Part shown: one piece after another, positions 1-9,080 of the stretch | Numbering within the stretch: the stretch's first letter is position 1 | Layout of the letters: each line of letters begins with the position of its first letter | DNA from: Anaerolineae bacterium CG2_30_57_67 | Lineage (GTDB): Bacteria; Chloroflexota; Anaerolineae; Anaerolineales; Villigracilaceae | Length of the DNA stretch: 55,829 nt | Reading direction: 5' to 3' | Assembly (NCBI GenBank): GCA_001872455.1 | Contig: MNXJ01000071.1 | Coordinates: forward strand, 1 to 55,829 | Program-made: the position numbers and the translations under genes | The notes under the pieces: generated by a model | Told to the model about the DNA's origin: nothing | The model's database searches: none | The model's input: only the letters and a program-made list of their open reading frames with translations

Positions 1-243
1 CGTTCTGGAATGGCTTGGGCCAAAGATGGTGGTCAAGCTATTCTGACCCTACGAAGCCTCATCCAAAGTAATCGCTGGCATTCTGCTTGGAAATTGCTGA
101 GTGCAGATTTCCGCAAACCGATCAAAATATCCAAGCTGCACAGTTCGAAAAGTATCCGAATCCACAAAACTCAGCCAATCACTTTCTGGAGTTCTCAATC
201 TATTCTAATGCCTGACTATCGTTCTTTGCCGCTTGCCGGGTAA
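1..243 (+). CDS. C-terminal end of a transposase, cut by window edge
   Basis: The reading frame is open from the first base and ends at 243. Its first residues (RSGMAWAKDGGQAILTLRSL, then an SNRW-type stretch) resemble the C-terminal end of ISKra4-type transposases, where a Gly-Met-Trp segment is followed by a Gly-Gln-Ala-Ile-Leu-x-Leu-Arg helix. The last 40 or so residues look like ordinary read-through sequence, so the gene may be decayed or extended. The body lies outside the window. No terminal inverted repeat was recognised before the next gene. The family call rests on one motif and is moderate at best. Confidence 0.45.
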   Translation, partial: RSGMAWAKDGGQAILTLRSLIQSNRWHSAWKLLSADFRKPIKISKLHSSKSIRIHKTQPITFWSSQSILMPDYRSLPLAG

Positions 244-313
244 ACTTTTGCAGTTTGAGAGATGCACCCGTGTTATATTGGCAAAGAGAAAAATTGACTT
301 AAAGGAGATTTCC

Positions 314-2533
314 ATGCCTGTCATCCAGTCGCTTGCAGACCTGAAACAAATCAGCGCCGCCGCCCGGCAAAAACAAAATTCACCCGCCGCGCTGGAAATT
401 TTGGTGGCGATGGGTAGTTGCGGCATCGCTGCCGGAGCGCGCGAGACGCTGAACAGCATTCTCGATTACCTGAAAAACAATCCCGCCGAGGGGGTCAGCG
501 TGCGCCAAACCGGCTGCGTTGGCCTGTGTTCGGAGGAACCGCTGCTGCGCATTCGCGCCGCGGGGCAGCCGGATGTTTTTTATGGCAAGGTTACGCCGTC
601 AATGGCGTTGACCATTTTGCAAAATCATCTTCCCGGCGGAAAAACGCCGAAAAAATCCGTTGGCGCGGCCCCACAAGCGCACACGCTGGAAGCGGGCAGC
701 GTTCAACAGGTGTTGGAAAGCGCGCTGCGCAACCATGGCAACGGACGCGACGCGCTCATTCCCATCCTGGCCGAGGTCAACCAGTCGCTGGGCTACCTGC
801 CCGCCGAGGTGCTGACGACGGTTGCGCGCCAAAGCCACCAGGCGCAATCTACCGCGCCGCTGAGCGCCAGCCAGGCCAACGACGTCGCCACATTTTACAG
901 CATGTTTTCCACGCAGCCACTCGGCGAACATGTTGTCCGCTTTTGTGAAAACGCTCCCTGCCACGTCGTCGGCGGACAGGCGGTTTTTGAAGCGCTGCAA
1001 GACTACCTGAAAATCGGCCCGGGGGAAACCAGCGCAGACGGCAAATGGTCGCTGCAAACCGTCTCTTGCCTGGGGCTGTGCGCCGTCGGCCCGGTTTTCA
1101 TGGTGGACGAGGATATGTATGGCAACGTGACTCCGGAAAAAATTGCGCACATCTTCGAGCGCTACACGGGCAGCGCGCACGAAAACTCCGGCGCAGAACT
1201 GCCGGCGCAGCGAGAAGCGCCGCCCGCCGAAGAGCGCATCGTTTTGCGCCGCGCCGGGCAAATTGACCCCGACAGCCTGAAAGATTATCTGGCCGAGGAC
1301 GGCTATCAGGCGCTGGGCAAGGCGCTCACCGCAATGACCCCACAACAGGTCATCGCCACCCTGGAAGAATCCGGCCTGCAGGGGCGCGGCGGCGCCGGCT
1401 TCCCGACCGGACGCAAATGGAAATTCGTCGCGGCCACGTCATCGGCCAAAAAATACGTCATCTGCAACGCCGATGAAAGCGAACCTGGAACCTTCAAAGA
1501 CCGGCTGGTGCTGGAAGGCGACCCGCACGCCATGCTCGAAGCAATGGCGATTGCCGGCTACGCCGTCGGCGCAGACGAAGGCTACATTTATGTGCGCGGC
1601 GAATACCGCGAAGCCCTGCGCCATCTGGAAACGGCCATCCGCCAGGCCGAAGCCTGGGGGCTGCTGGGCAAAAACATTCTCGGCAGCGGTTTTTCCTTCA
1701 AAATTCACCTGCACGCCGGAGCGGGCGCCTATGTCTGCGGCGAAGAAACCGCGCTGATTGAATCACTGGAAGGCAAGCGCGGCGAACCACGCTCACGCCC
1801 GCCCTACCCGACCACCAATGGCCTGTGGGATAAACCAACCCTGGTCAACAATGTGGAAACACTGGCCAACGTGCCCGCCATTTTGCTGCACGGCGCAGCC
1901 TGGTACCGTCAGTTCGGCACGCCCTCCAGCCCCGGCACCAAAGTTTTCACCATCATGGGCAAGGTCAATCACACCGGCGTCATCGAAGCGCCGATGGGCA
2001 CGACCCTGCGCGAAATTATTGAAACTTACGCGGGCGGAATGCAGCCCGGCGCCACCTTCAAACTGGCGCAAACCGGCGGCTCCAGCGGGTCCATCATTCC
2101 CGCCAGCCTGCAAGATACGCCGCTGGATTTTGAATCTTTCCGCGCGGCAGGCGTCTCGCTGGGTTCGGGCGCGCTGCTGATCTGCGATGAAAAAACCTGC
2201 GTGGTCGATTTGGTCAAGGTGCTGGTCAACTTCTTCCGCGTTGAATCCTGTGGAAAATGCACGCCCTGCCGATTGGGAACGCAGCGCGGCTACGAAATTT
2301 TGACCGCCATCAGCCAGGGGCGTGGCCGCCTGGAAGACCTGGACACGCTCGAAGCCTGGTTCCCGCAACTGGAACTTCTCTCCAACTGCGGGCTGGGTCA
2401 AACCGCGCTCGTCCCCGCGCGCGACATGCTCAAACACTTCCGCGCCGAAGTCGAAGCGCACATCCGCCAGGGCATCTGCCCCAGCGCAATCTGCCCCATG
2501 AAAACCCCCGAAATTACCGAGGAAACACGATGA
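314..2533 (+). CDS. NAD-dependent formate dehydrogenase, fused NuoE/NuoF-type flavin subunit
   Basis: This 739-residue protein is the electron-output module: electrons from formate pass through Fe-S clusters to FMN and then NAD+. Three parts are visible. Residues 25-110 are a thioredoxin-like 2Fe-2S domain (C36, C68, C72). Residues 130-285 match NuoE/HoxE with the cluster cysteines C211, C216, C252 and C256. From about 310 to the end is NuoF, with the nucleotide/FMN loops GRGGAGFPTGRKWK and NADESEPGTF, GAGAYVCGEETALIESLEG, and the 4Fe-4S motif ESCGKCTPCRLGT. NuoE and NuoF are usually separate proteins. The start at 314 is chosen because AAAGGAGA lies five bases upstream; longer in-frame extensions lack a site. 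The stop overlaps the next start as ATGA, so the two subunits are translationally coupled. Confidence 0.9.
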   Translation: MPVIQSLADLKQISAAARQKQNSPAALEILVAMGSCGIAAGARETLNSILDYLKNNPAEGVSVRQTGCVGLCSEEPLLRIRAAGQPDVFYGKVTPSMALTILQNHLPGGKTPKKSVGAAPQAHTLEAGSVQQVLESALRNHGNGRDALIPILAEVNQSLGYLPAEVLTTVARQSHQAQSTAPLSASQANDVATFYSMFSTQPLGEHVVRFCENAPCHVVGGQAVFEALQDYLKIGPGETSADGKWSLQTVSCLGLCAVGPVFMVDEDMYGNVTPEKIAHIFERYTGSAHENSGAELPAQREAPPAEERIVLRRAGQIDPDSLKDYLAEDGYQALGKALTAMTPQQVIATLEESGLQGRGGAGFPTGRKWKFVAATSSAKKYVICNADESEPGTFKDRLVLEGDPHAMLEAMAIAGYAVGADEGYIYVRGEYREALRHLETAIRQAEAWGLLGKNILGSGFSFKIHLHAGAGAYVCGEETALIESLEGKRGEPRSRPPYPTTNGLWDKPTLVNNVETLANVPAILLHGAAWYRQFGTPSSPGTKVFTIMGKVNHTGVIEAPMGTTLREIIETYAGGMQPGATFKLAQTGGSSGSIIPASLQDTPLDFESFRAAGVSLGSGALLICDEKTCVVDLVKVLVNFFRVESCGKCTPCRLGTQRGYEILTAISQGRGRLEDLDTLEAWFPQLELLSNCGLGQTALVPARDMLKHFRAEVEAHIRQGICPSAICPMKTPEITEETR

Positions 2534-5310
2534 TAACCCTGACCATTGATGGAAAACCTGTTGAGGTTACCGAAGGGACCACCGTTCTGCGCGCCGCCGA
2601 ACAGGCCGGAATTGAAATTCCGACCCTGTGCGACCACCCCGACCTGACGCCCTACGGCGGCTGCCGCCTGTGCGTGGTCGAAGTGCAAGGCTTCCGCACG
2701 CCGATGGCCTCCTGCACCCTGCCCGCCAGCGCCGGAATGCAGGTGACCACCGACAGCCCGGCGCTTTTCACCTCACGCCGCACCATTCTCGAACTTTTAC
2801 TGGGAAATTATCACGACAGCGGCTACGACAACGGCCAAGAAAAAGAAACCCAGCTGATGCGCTGGGTGAAACGATTTGGCCTCGACCTGGCCCAGGCGCA
2901 AGCCCCCGCGCCGCGCTACCCGGTCAACAGCGACCCCAACCCGGTCGTCTGGGTGGATTTGAACAAGTGCATTTTGTGCAACCGCTGCATCCGCGCCTGT
3001 GCCGAAGTGCAGGGGCGCTTCGTCTGGGGGCTGGCCCAGCGCGGATTCGACACACACATCTCTGCCGGGGCCGACAGCGACCTGCTGACCGCCCGCTGCG
3101 AATCGTGCGGCGCGTGCGTGGCCTACTGCCCCACCGGCGCGCTGGACAATAAACCCAGCCTGGGCGCCGGTAAGCCCGATAAACTCATCCGCACCACCTG
3201 CGCCTACTGCGGCGTCGGCTGCCAGTTTGATGTCAACGTCAAAGACGGCAAAGTCATCCGCGTCACCTCCGCGCCGGATGCGCCCGTCAATGGCAACCAT
3301 CTCTGCGTCAAGGGGCGCTACGGCTACGACTACGTTCATCACCCCGAACGTTTGCTCAAACCGCGCGTGCGACACTACCTGCTGGAAGGCGGCGCGCGTC
3401 AGGTAGACGGCCCCGGCTGGGAATGGGTCGAAACCGACTGGAACACCGCCCTGACGCTCACCGCGCAAAAATTGAGCGCCGTGCGCCGCGCCTCTGGCCC
3501 CGATTCGATTGGCGTGCTGACCTCGGCCAAATGCACCAACGAAGAAAACTACCTGATGAACAAACTGGCGCGTCAGGTGATTGGCACCAACAACATTGAC
3601 CACTGCGCCCGCCTGTGCCACGCCAGCACCGTCGCCGGGCTGGCAACCAGCTTCGGCTCTGGCGCCATGTCCAATTCCATGGATGATGTCGCCGCCAACG
3701 CCGCGGCGCTCTTCGTCATCGGCTCCAACACCACCGAACAGCACCCGGTTTTCGGGGCCATGCTACGCCAGGCCGTGCTGCAGCGCGGCACAAAATTAGT
3801 TGTCGCCGACCCACGCCGCATCGAATTGACCGAATTCGCCCAAATTCACCTGCGCCAGCGCCCCGGCACCGACATTGCCCTGGTCAACGGCCTGATGAAC
3901 ATCATCCTCGAAAAAGGTTGGGAAGACAAAACCTTCATCGCCGAGCGCTGCGAAAACTTCGACGAATTCCGCGCCACCATCACCAACTACCCACCCGAAA
4001 AAGTCAGCCAGATGACCGGCGTGCCGCTCGACCAACTCTACGCCGCCGCCGAAATCCTCGCCACCGTCAAACCGATGGCCGTCATCTGGGCCATGGGCAT
4101 CACCCAACACATCACCGGCACGCACAACGTGATGACCCTCGCCAACCTGCAAATGCTGACCGGCAACATGGGCATCCCTGGCGGCGGCGTCAACCCGCTG
4201 CGCGGACAAAACAACGTGCAAGGCGCCTGCGATATGGGCGGCCTGCCCAACGTCTTCCCCGCCTACCAGCCAGTGACGGACCCCGCCGCGAGCGAAAAAT
4301 TCAGCGCAGCCTGGCAGGTTTCCGGCGGCGAAAACCCCTTCCAGCTATCAAACAAAGCCGGAAAAACAGCCACCGAAGTCATCCCCCAACTGCTCACCGG
4401 CGAAGTGCGCGCCCTCTACATTCTGGGCGAAGACCCAATCATGTCGGACCCCGACACCAACCATGTGCGCCACTGCCTGGCAGCCGCCGAGTTCATCGCC
4501 CTGCAGGAAATTTTTCCCAGCGAAACCTCGCGCTACGCCGATGTGCTGCTGCCCGGCATGACTTTTATGGAAAAAACCGGCACCTTCACCAACACCGAGC
4601 GGCGCGTGCAGATGGTACGTCAGGCGATTGCGCCGCTGGGCGAAGCGCGCCCCGACTGGCAAATCATCTGCTCTGTGGCGAAAATCATGCTGGCCGAAGC
4701 CGGGCAGCAAGCCAGCGGCCCCTGGTCTGGCTGGGAATACGCCTCGCCCAGCGCCATCATGGACGAAATCAACGCGCTGGCGCCCTCCTACGCCGGAATC
4801 ACCCACGAGCGGCTGGAACGCGGCGAACGCCTGCAATGGCCGGTTCCCAATTTACAGCACCCCGGCACGCCCATTTTGCACGCCAAAGGATTCACACGCG
4901 GTAAAGGGCGCTTCATGCCCATCGAAAACGCACCGCCCGCCGAGCGTGTGGACGCCGACTACCCGTTTGTGCTGTCCAGCGGGCGCGTGCTGTATCACTG
5001 GCACGGCGGCGAAATGACGCGCCGCGCCGAAAGCCTGATGGCGCTCTACGGCCAGGCGCTGATTGAAATCAGCGCCGAAGACGCCGACCGGCTCGGCATC
5101 GCGCCTGATGGCCGGGTGCGCGTCCGCTCGCGGCGCGGCGTCATCGAGGCCCAGGCCTGGGTCACCGAACGCGTCCCCGCCGGAATGGTCTACGCCAACT
5201 TCCACTTCCCACAGGCCTCGGCCAACGAACTAACCCTCGGCAGTCTCGACCCGATTGCCAAAATTCCCGAATACAAAGTAACCGCCGTGCAGGTCGAAAA
5301 AGTGGCGTGA
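2530..5310 (+). CDS. fdhA: Formate dehydrogenase catalytic (alpha) subunit, molybdopterin type
   Basis: The 926-residue enzyme oxidises formate to CO2 at a Mo or W bis-pterin centre. An N-terminal 2Fe-2S ferredoxin domain has C34, C45, C48 and C62. The NuoG-type His/Cys 4Fe-4S segment that normally follows lacks its cysteines (GNYHDSGYDNGQEKE). Next come two 4Fe-4S motifs (CILCNRCIRAC and CESCGACVAYC), the Fe4S4-MGD domain (CAYCGVGC), and the long molybdopterin oxidoreductase domain with a C-terminal dinucleotide-binding domain. The metal ligand is Cys363 in CARLCHAST, where many formate dehydrogenases have selenocysteine, and the adjacent catalytic His is kept. ATG at 2530 overlaps the preceding TGA. 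The flavin subunit upstream and fdhD downstream support a soluble NAD-linked enzyme. Confidence 0.92.
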   Translation: MITLTIDGKPVEVTEGTTVLRAAEQAGIEIPTLCDHPDLTPYGGCRLCVVEVQGFRTPMASCTLPASAGMQVTTDSPALFTSRRTILELLLGNYHDSGYDNGQEKETQLMRWVKRFGLDLAQAQAPAPRYPVNSDPNPVVWVDLNKCILCNRCIRACAEVQGRFVWGLAQRGFDTHISAGADSDLLTARCESCGACVAYCPTGALDNKPSLGAGKPDKLIRTTCAYCGVGCQFDVNVKDGKVIRVTSAPDAPVNGNHLCVKGRYGYDYVHHPERLLKPRVRHYLLEGGARQVDGPGWEWVETDWNTALTLTAQKLSAVRRASGPDSIGVLTSAKCTNEENYLMNKLARQVIGTNNIDHCARLCHASTVAGLATSFGSGAMSNSMDDVAANAAALFVIGSNTTEQHPVFGAMLRQAVLQRGTKLVVADPRRIELTEFAQIHLRQRPGTDIALVNGLMNIILEKGWEDKTFIAERCENFDEFRATITNYPPEKVSQMTGVPLDQLYAAAEILATVKPMAVIWAMGITQHITGTHNVMTLANLQMLTGNMGIPGGGVNPLRGQNNVQGACDMGGLPNVFPAYQPVTDPAASEKFSAAWQVSGGENPFQLSNKAGKTATEVIPQLLTGEVRALYILGEDPIMSDPDTNHVRHCLAAAEFIALQEIFPSETSRYADVLLPGMTFMEKTGTFTNTERRVQMVRQAIAPLGEARPDWQIICSVAKIMLAEAGQQASGPWSGWEYASPSAIMDEINALAPSYAGITHERLERGERLQWPVPNLQHPGTPILHAKGFTRGKGRFMPIENAPPAERVDADYPFVLSSGRVLYHWHGGEMTRRAESLMALYGQALIEISAEDADRLGIAPDGRVRVRSRRGVIEAQAWVTERVPAGMVYANFHFPQASANELTLGSLDPIAKIPEYKVTAVQVEKVA

Positions 5311-5330
5311 GATAAACAGGATAAAAGGGG

Positions 5331-5376
5331 GGATGAAGGGGATGGGGCTTCGCCTTAAAAACCATCCCTTTCATCC
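5331..5376 (+). terminator. Hairpin after fdhA, possible terminator
   Basis: Left arm GGATGAAGGGGATGG (5331-5345) pairs with CCATCCCTTTCATCC (5362-5376), 15 bp with one wobble or mismatch, 20 bases after the fdhA stop. There is no clear T-run after the right arm, so it may be a weak terminator, an RNA-stabilising stem or simply part of a repeat. Confidence 0.4.
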
Positions 5377-5563
5377 CCTTCATCCTGTCAGAAATAGAAG
5401 ACTGTCTGCCGCATACGGCGGACTAAAGTCCTGCCTAATTTCGTCATAGAAGTCCGCTTAAGCGGACTTGTTTCTCCCTGAGGCAGGGCTTCCAGCCAGC
5501 CGAAGAAAGGCGAGCAAATTACAAAAAACATCCCTTTTATCCCCTTCATCCTGTCAGAAACAG
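5363..5563. repeat. Intergenic repeat block between fdhA and fdhD
   Basis: Two 35-base direct repeats, 33/35 identical, lie at 5363-5397 and 5529-5563 and begin CATCCCTTT and CATCCCTTTT. Between them is a perfect 20-base palindrome, AAGTCCGCTTAAGCGGACTT (5450-5469), set inside a weaker CCTGCCT/AGGCAGG inverted repeat. The nested arrangement suggests a small repetitive element that inserted between the two fdh genes. Confidence 0.7.
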
Positions 5564-5572
5564 AGGCAATTC

Positions 5573-6334
5573 GTGTTTAGTGGTATTTACCGACAAAATC
5601 ACGGCTTTTCGGCGCAAGCCCTGCCAACGCCCACAGAAAACCCAATCAGCCTGACGGTGAACGGCGCACCCTGGCTGACGCTGATGTGCACCGCCACCCA
5701 CCTCGAAGCGCTGGCGGTCGGCTTTCTCTTCAACGAGGGCGTCATCGCCAGCCGCGCCGAACTGGCCGATATTCGGCTATGCGAACACGGCGACAACGTG
5801 GATGTCTGGTTAACTCACGCGGCAGAAAAGCCCGCTGCCTGGACAAAAACTTCCGGCTGTGCAGGCGGGATGACGGCGGCGGAAACGCTGCCCGCGCCCA
5901 CGCCGATTCCTGTCGGCGGCGCGCCTCTGCCGCCAGCGCAAATCACCGCGCTGATTGGGATGCTCTTTGACAATCAGGAGTTGTACAAAACTACCGGCGG
6001 AATCCACACCTCGGCCCTGAGCGACGGCGCGACAATTTTACTGACCGCGGAAGATATTGGCCGCCACAACACGCTCGACAAACTGGCCGGGCGCGCCCTA
6101 CTGGAAGGCATTGCCCCGGCGCGAAAAATCCTGCTCACCACCGGACGCGTCAGTTCCGAGATGATACAGAAAGCGGCCCGCTTCGGCGCGGAAATTGTCA
6201 TCAGCCGCACCTCGCCCACTTCGCTTTCAGTGGAACTGGCGCAGCAGAGCGGCATTACGCTCATCGGCTATGCCCACCGTGACCGGTTCAACGTGTACAC
6301 GCACGCAGAAAGAGTGAACGCACAGGGGATATAA
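5573..6334 (+). CDS. fdhD: Formate dehydrogenase accessory sulfurtransferase FdhD
   Basis: FdhD passes sulfur from a cysteine desulfurase to the Mo/W-pterin of formate dehydrogenase and is needed for its activity. The 253-residue product shows the family landmarks: LEALAVGFLFNEGVI near the start, the active-site loop TSGCAGGM with one Cys, GGIHTSAL, AEDIGRHNTLDKL, LTTGRVSSEM and the C-terminal ISRTSPTS. E. coli FdhD has CxxC in the loop; here only one Cys is present, as in many homologues. GTG at 5573 is preferred because the protein then begins where relatives do and no in-frame ATG precedes the conserved core. Position directly after fdhA fits the role. Confidence 0.88.
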   Translation: MFSGIYRQNHGFSAQALPTPTENPISLTVNGAPWLTLMCTATHLEALAVGFLFNEGVIASRAELADIRLCEHGDNVDVWLTHAAEKPAAWTKTSGCAGGMTAAETLPAPTPIPVGGAPLPPAQITALIGMLFDNQELYKTTGGIHTSALSDGATILLTAEDIGRHNTLDKLAGRALLEGIAPARKILLTTGRVSSEMIQKAARFGAEIVISRTSPTSLSVELAQQSGITLIGYAHRDRFNVYTHAERVNAQGI

Positions 6335-6341
6335 TTGCTCC

Positions 6342-7922
6342 ATGTGCCAAAAACCGATTCTTTTCCTTTTCGCCAGCCTGTTACTTTCAGCCTGTACCCG
6401 CTCGGCAGGCAATAGCGCCGCCTGGACGCCCGCCGCTCCGGTGCCGCTGGTCTTACCCGCCATTTCGCCCATTCAAACGTACCTGCCGCCCACCCGCGCG
6501 CCAGGAAGCCCGTTGCTGACCCCCACGCCCAACAACAACCCACCGGGGTTTTCTCCCACCCTCGCGTTCGCCGCGCCGCAAAATTCGGCTGAACCCACCT
6601 CCGGCCCCAATACCTACATCGTCCAGGATGGCGACTACCTGGGCGCAATTGCTGATTCATATGGCATTACGCTGGAAGAACTGGCCGCCGCCAATAACCT
6701 CGACCCCAACGCCGCCGTCATTTACCCCGGCGATACGCTCGTCATTCCAAGCGCAAGTGCAGTTGCGCCGCTGTCTGCCAACGGGCAGGCAACATCTGAC
6801 TACTTCAAAATTATTCCCGATTCTGAACTTTTTTACGGCCCGCTGGCAACCCTGTTGAATGTAGAAACCTACGTCCAGCAAAAAAGCGGCTACCTGGCCT
6901 ACTACACTCAAGATGTAGACGGCGCAACCCTGACCGGGGCGCAAATTGTTCAACGCGTGGCCGAAAACTACTCGGTCAACCCACGCCTGTTGCTGGCCGT
7001 GCTGGAATACCGCAGTCAGTGGGTCAGCAACCCCAATCCGGCGCCATCCACGCTTTACACGCCAGTTGGTTACGTGGATGATTACCGCGTCGGCCTGTAC
7101 CATCAACTTTCCTGGACGGCAGACCGCTTGAACGAAGGCTTTTACCGTTGGCGCGAGGGGAAAATCTCCACCTGGCAGTTGGCCGATGACAGCATGATTG
7201 CTCCCCAACCGGGAATCAACCCCGGCACCGCCAGCCTGCAAAACCTGTTTGCCGACCTGGATGACCAGGCTACCTGGCAGTTTGATACCGGCCCGAATGG
7301 CTTGTATGCCACCTATAACGCCATGTTTGGCTACCCGTTTGATTTCGCCATTGAGCCGATTCTGCCGCCCGGCCTGACGCAACCGGCGCTAATTTTACCC
7401 TTTGCCAAAGGGGAAACCTGGGCCTTCACCGGCGGCCCACACGGCGGCTGGGATACTGGCTCGGCCTGGGCCGCGCTCGACTTTGCCCCGCCTGGCGACC
7501 CGATTGGCTGTGGCGCCAGCGACGCCTGGACAACCGCCGTGGCCGACGGCACCATCCTCAGCGCCAAAAATGGCCGTGTAGTGCAAGATTTGGACAACGA
7601 CGGCCTGGAGCAAACCGGCTGGACAATTCTCTACATGCACATGGAAAGCCGCGACCGGGTACAAGCCGGTACATTTGTGCGCGCCGGGGAACACATCGGG
7701 CATCCATCCTGCGAGGGCGGTTATGCCGAGGCTGATCATCTACACCTGGCGCGCCGCTACAACGGCATGTGGATTTCGGCCACCGCGCCCGGCCTGATTT
7801 TCACGCTGGAAGGCTGGCAAGTGAGCGGCGGAAACAACGAATATGATGGCTTTTTGAACCGCAACGCCCAATCCGTAGAAGCCTGGGGCATCGTCACCCC
7901 GCTCAACCAAATTCAGCGCTAA
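6342..7922 (+). CDS. LysM and M23-peptidase-like lipoprotein
   Basis: A 526-residue exported lipoprotein: signal peptide with lipobox LLLSAC (C18), a Pro/Thr-rich linker, one LysM peptidoglycan-binding domain at about residues 88-140 (starting NTYIVQDGDYLGAIAD), a roughly 200-residue helical middle, and a C-terminal domain resembling M23 endopeptidases. In that domain, GGPHGG with ALDF and the late DHLHLA supply His/Asp/His residues like the M23 zinc ligands, though spacing is not canonical (the family has HxxxD and HxH). Likely a cell-surface wall or glycan hydrolase. It starts 7 bases after fdhD but has no functional link to it. Confidence 0.75.
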   Translation: MCQKPILFLFASLLLSACTRSAGNSAAWTPAAPVPLVLPAISPIQTYLPPTRAPGSPLLTPTPNNNPPGFSPTLAFAAPQNSAEPTSGPNTYIVQDGDYLGAIADSYGITLEELAAANNLDPNAAVIYPGDTLVIPSASAVAPLSANGQATSDYFKIIPDSELFYGPLATLLNVETYVQQKSGYLAYYTQDVDGATLTGAQIVQRVAENYSVNPRLLLAVLEYRSQWVSNPNPAPSTLYTPVGYVDDYRVGLYHQLSWTADRLNEGFYRWREGKISTWQLADDSMIAPQPGINPGTASLQNLFADLDDQATWQFDTGPNGLYATYNAMFGYPFDFAIEPILPPGLTQPALILPFAKGETWAFTGGPHGGWDTGSAWAALDFAPPGDPIGCGASDAWTTAVADGTILSAKNGRVVQDLDNDGLEQTGWTILYMHMESRDRVQAGTFVRAGEHIGHPSCEGGYAEADHLHLARRYNGMWISATAPGLIFTLEGWQVSGGNNEYDGFLNRNAQSVEAWGIVTPLNQIQR

Positions 7923-8130
7923 TCTACACGACGTAAATATCACGCCGCCCGCCGCCCATAGCGCAAACTCGCGCATTCCCGGCGATTGACATGGGAAGAA
8001 AAGCAGAGAAAACAAACTCTTAAGCCAATCAACAATCAAGCAGGAACTATTTCTTCTGCAAAACGTCCAGAGAACACTTCATTCTCGGTCAGACGCCGAA
8101 CCCTGACCACTGTTTCTGCTGGAGGAAAAG
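7923..8130. other. Intergenic stretch
   Basis: About 200 bases with no convincing gene. Near the start, CACGACGTAAATATCACG (about 7926-7943) looks like a decayed member of the GCGACATTTATGTCGC palindrome family found elsewhere in the window. A TTGACA at 7986 has no good -10 partner. The end carries the ribosome-binding site of the next gene. Confidence 0.4.
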
Positions 8131-9078
8131 ATGAAAGCCCTTGCCCGCATTTCCCTGCCACTGCTCGTACTCGCCCTGCTGATTGTCGCCTGCGTCCCGT
8201 CCGCCGCCACAGCGCCGCAAGCGCCCGCCGAAACCTACGACCTGCTGCCCGCCGCGACCGCCGCCCTGCCGCCGATGGCCGCCGCCCCAGAATCTGCCAA
8301 AGCCGCCGACGTAAACTCTGCCCCGGCGGGCGCCCTGCCTGCCGACAGTGTCACCGTCCAAACCGGCGCCGAGGCCCTGACCGGCGCGCAAATCGGGCGG
8401 ATGGTCATCAAAAATGCCGAGGTGCGCCTGCTGGTCAAGGATACCGACACCGCTGTAGACCGCGCCCTGCAAGCCATCGGCGACGTGGACGGCTATGTCG
8501 TCTCCTCGCGGGTCTGGTATCAGATGACCGACGGCGTCAATTACAAATACGCCACGCTGACCATCGGCGTACCCGCCAGCCAGTTTGAAAACGCCCTGCG
8601 CCGCCTGCGCGCCATCGCCCTGAAGGTGCTGGACGAAAACGCCAGCGGCCAGGACGTGAGCAGCGAATTTGTAGATTTGCAAAGCCAGCTGACCAACCTG
8701 CAGGCCACGCGCGACCGCATCCGCAGTTTTTTGGCCGACGCCAAAACCGTGGACGAGTCGCTGCGCATCAATCAGGAATTATCCAACATCGAAGCGCAAA
8801 TTGAGCAGGTACAGGGACGCATGAAATTCCTGTCAAACCGCTCCGCTTTTTCAACCATCACCCTCACGCTGGAGCCGGATATTCCGCCCGCCACGCCCAC
8901 CCCCACCGAAACGTGGAATCCGGGCAAAGCCTTCAACACCGCCAGCCAGTCCATCGTCATCATTTACCAAAAAATTATCGAACTGCTGATTTGGATTCTG
9001 GTTGTGCTGCTACCCCTGCTGATTCCGCCCGCGCTGATTGTGTGGCTCATCTACAAACTGGTGACGCGCAAGAAATAA
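8131..9078 (+). CDS. DUF4349 lipoprotein
   Basis: This 315-residue protein has a signal peptide ending in LIVAC (lipid-modified Cys at 21), an Ala/Pro-rich linker, then the DUF4349 domain at about residues 90-245 (start IGRMVIKNAEVRLLVKD) that includes a coiled-coil hairpin (SSEFVDLQSQLTNLQATRDR). A strongly hydrophobic transmembrane segment follows at about 275-305 and a short basic tail ends LVTRKK. So it is tethered to the membrane at both ends, with the domain outside. The function of DUF4349 is not known. GGAGG lies six bases before the ATG. It ends 2 bases before the convergent gene. Confidence 0.85.
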   Translation: MKALARISLPLLVLALLIVACVPSAATAPQAPAETYDLLPAATAALPPMAAAPESAKAADVNSAPAGALPADSVTVQTGAEALTGAQIGRMVIKNAEVRLLVKDTDTAVDRALQAIGDVDGYVVSSRVWYQMTDGVNYKYATLTIGVPASQFENALRRLRAIALKVLDENASGQDVSSEFVDLQSQLTNLQATRDRIRSFLADAKTVDESLRINQELSNIEAQIEQVQGRMKFLSNRSAFSTITLTLEPDIPPATPTPTETWNPGKAFNTASQSIVIIYQKIIELLIWILVVLLPLLIPPALIVWLIYKLVTRKK

Positions 9079-9080
9079 TC

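Noticed and set aside
3610-3625. Selenocysteine codon and SECIS in formate dehydrogenase
   Set aside because: The metal-ligand codon at 3616-3618 is TGC (Cys), not TGA, so no selenocysteine insertion is needed.
314-5310. NADP-reducing hydrogenase or complex I (nuoEFG) locus
   Set aside because: The subunits resemble NuoE/F/G and HndA/C, but the catalytic protein has the molybdopterin domain with CARLCHAST and fdhD follows; no hydrogenase H-cluster motif is present.
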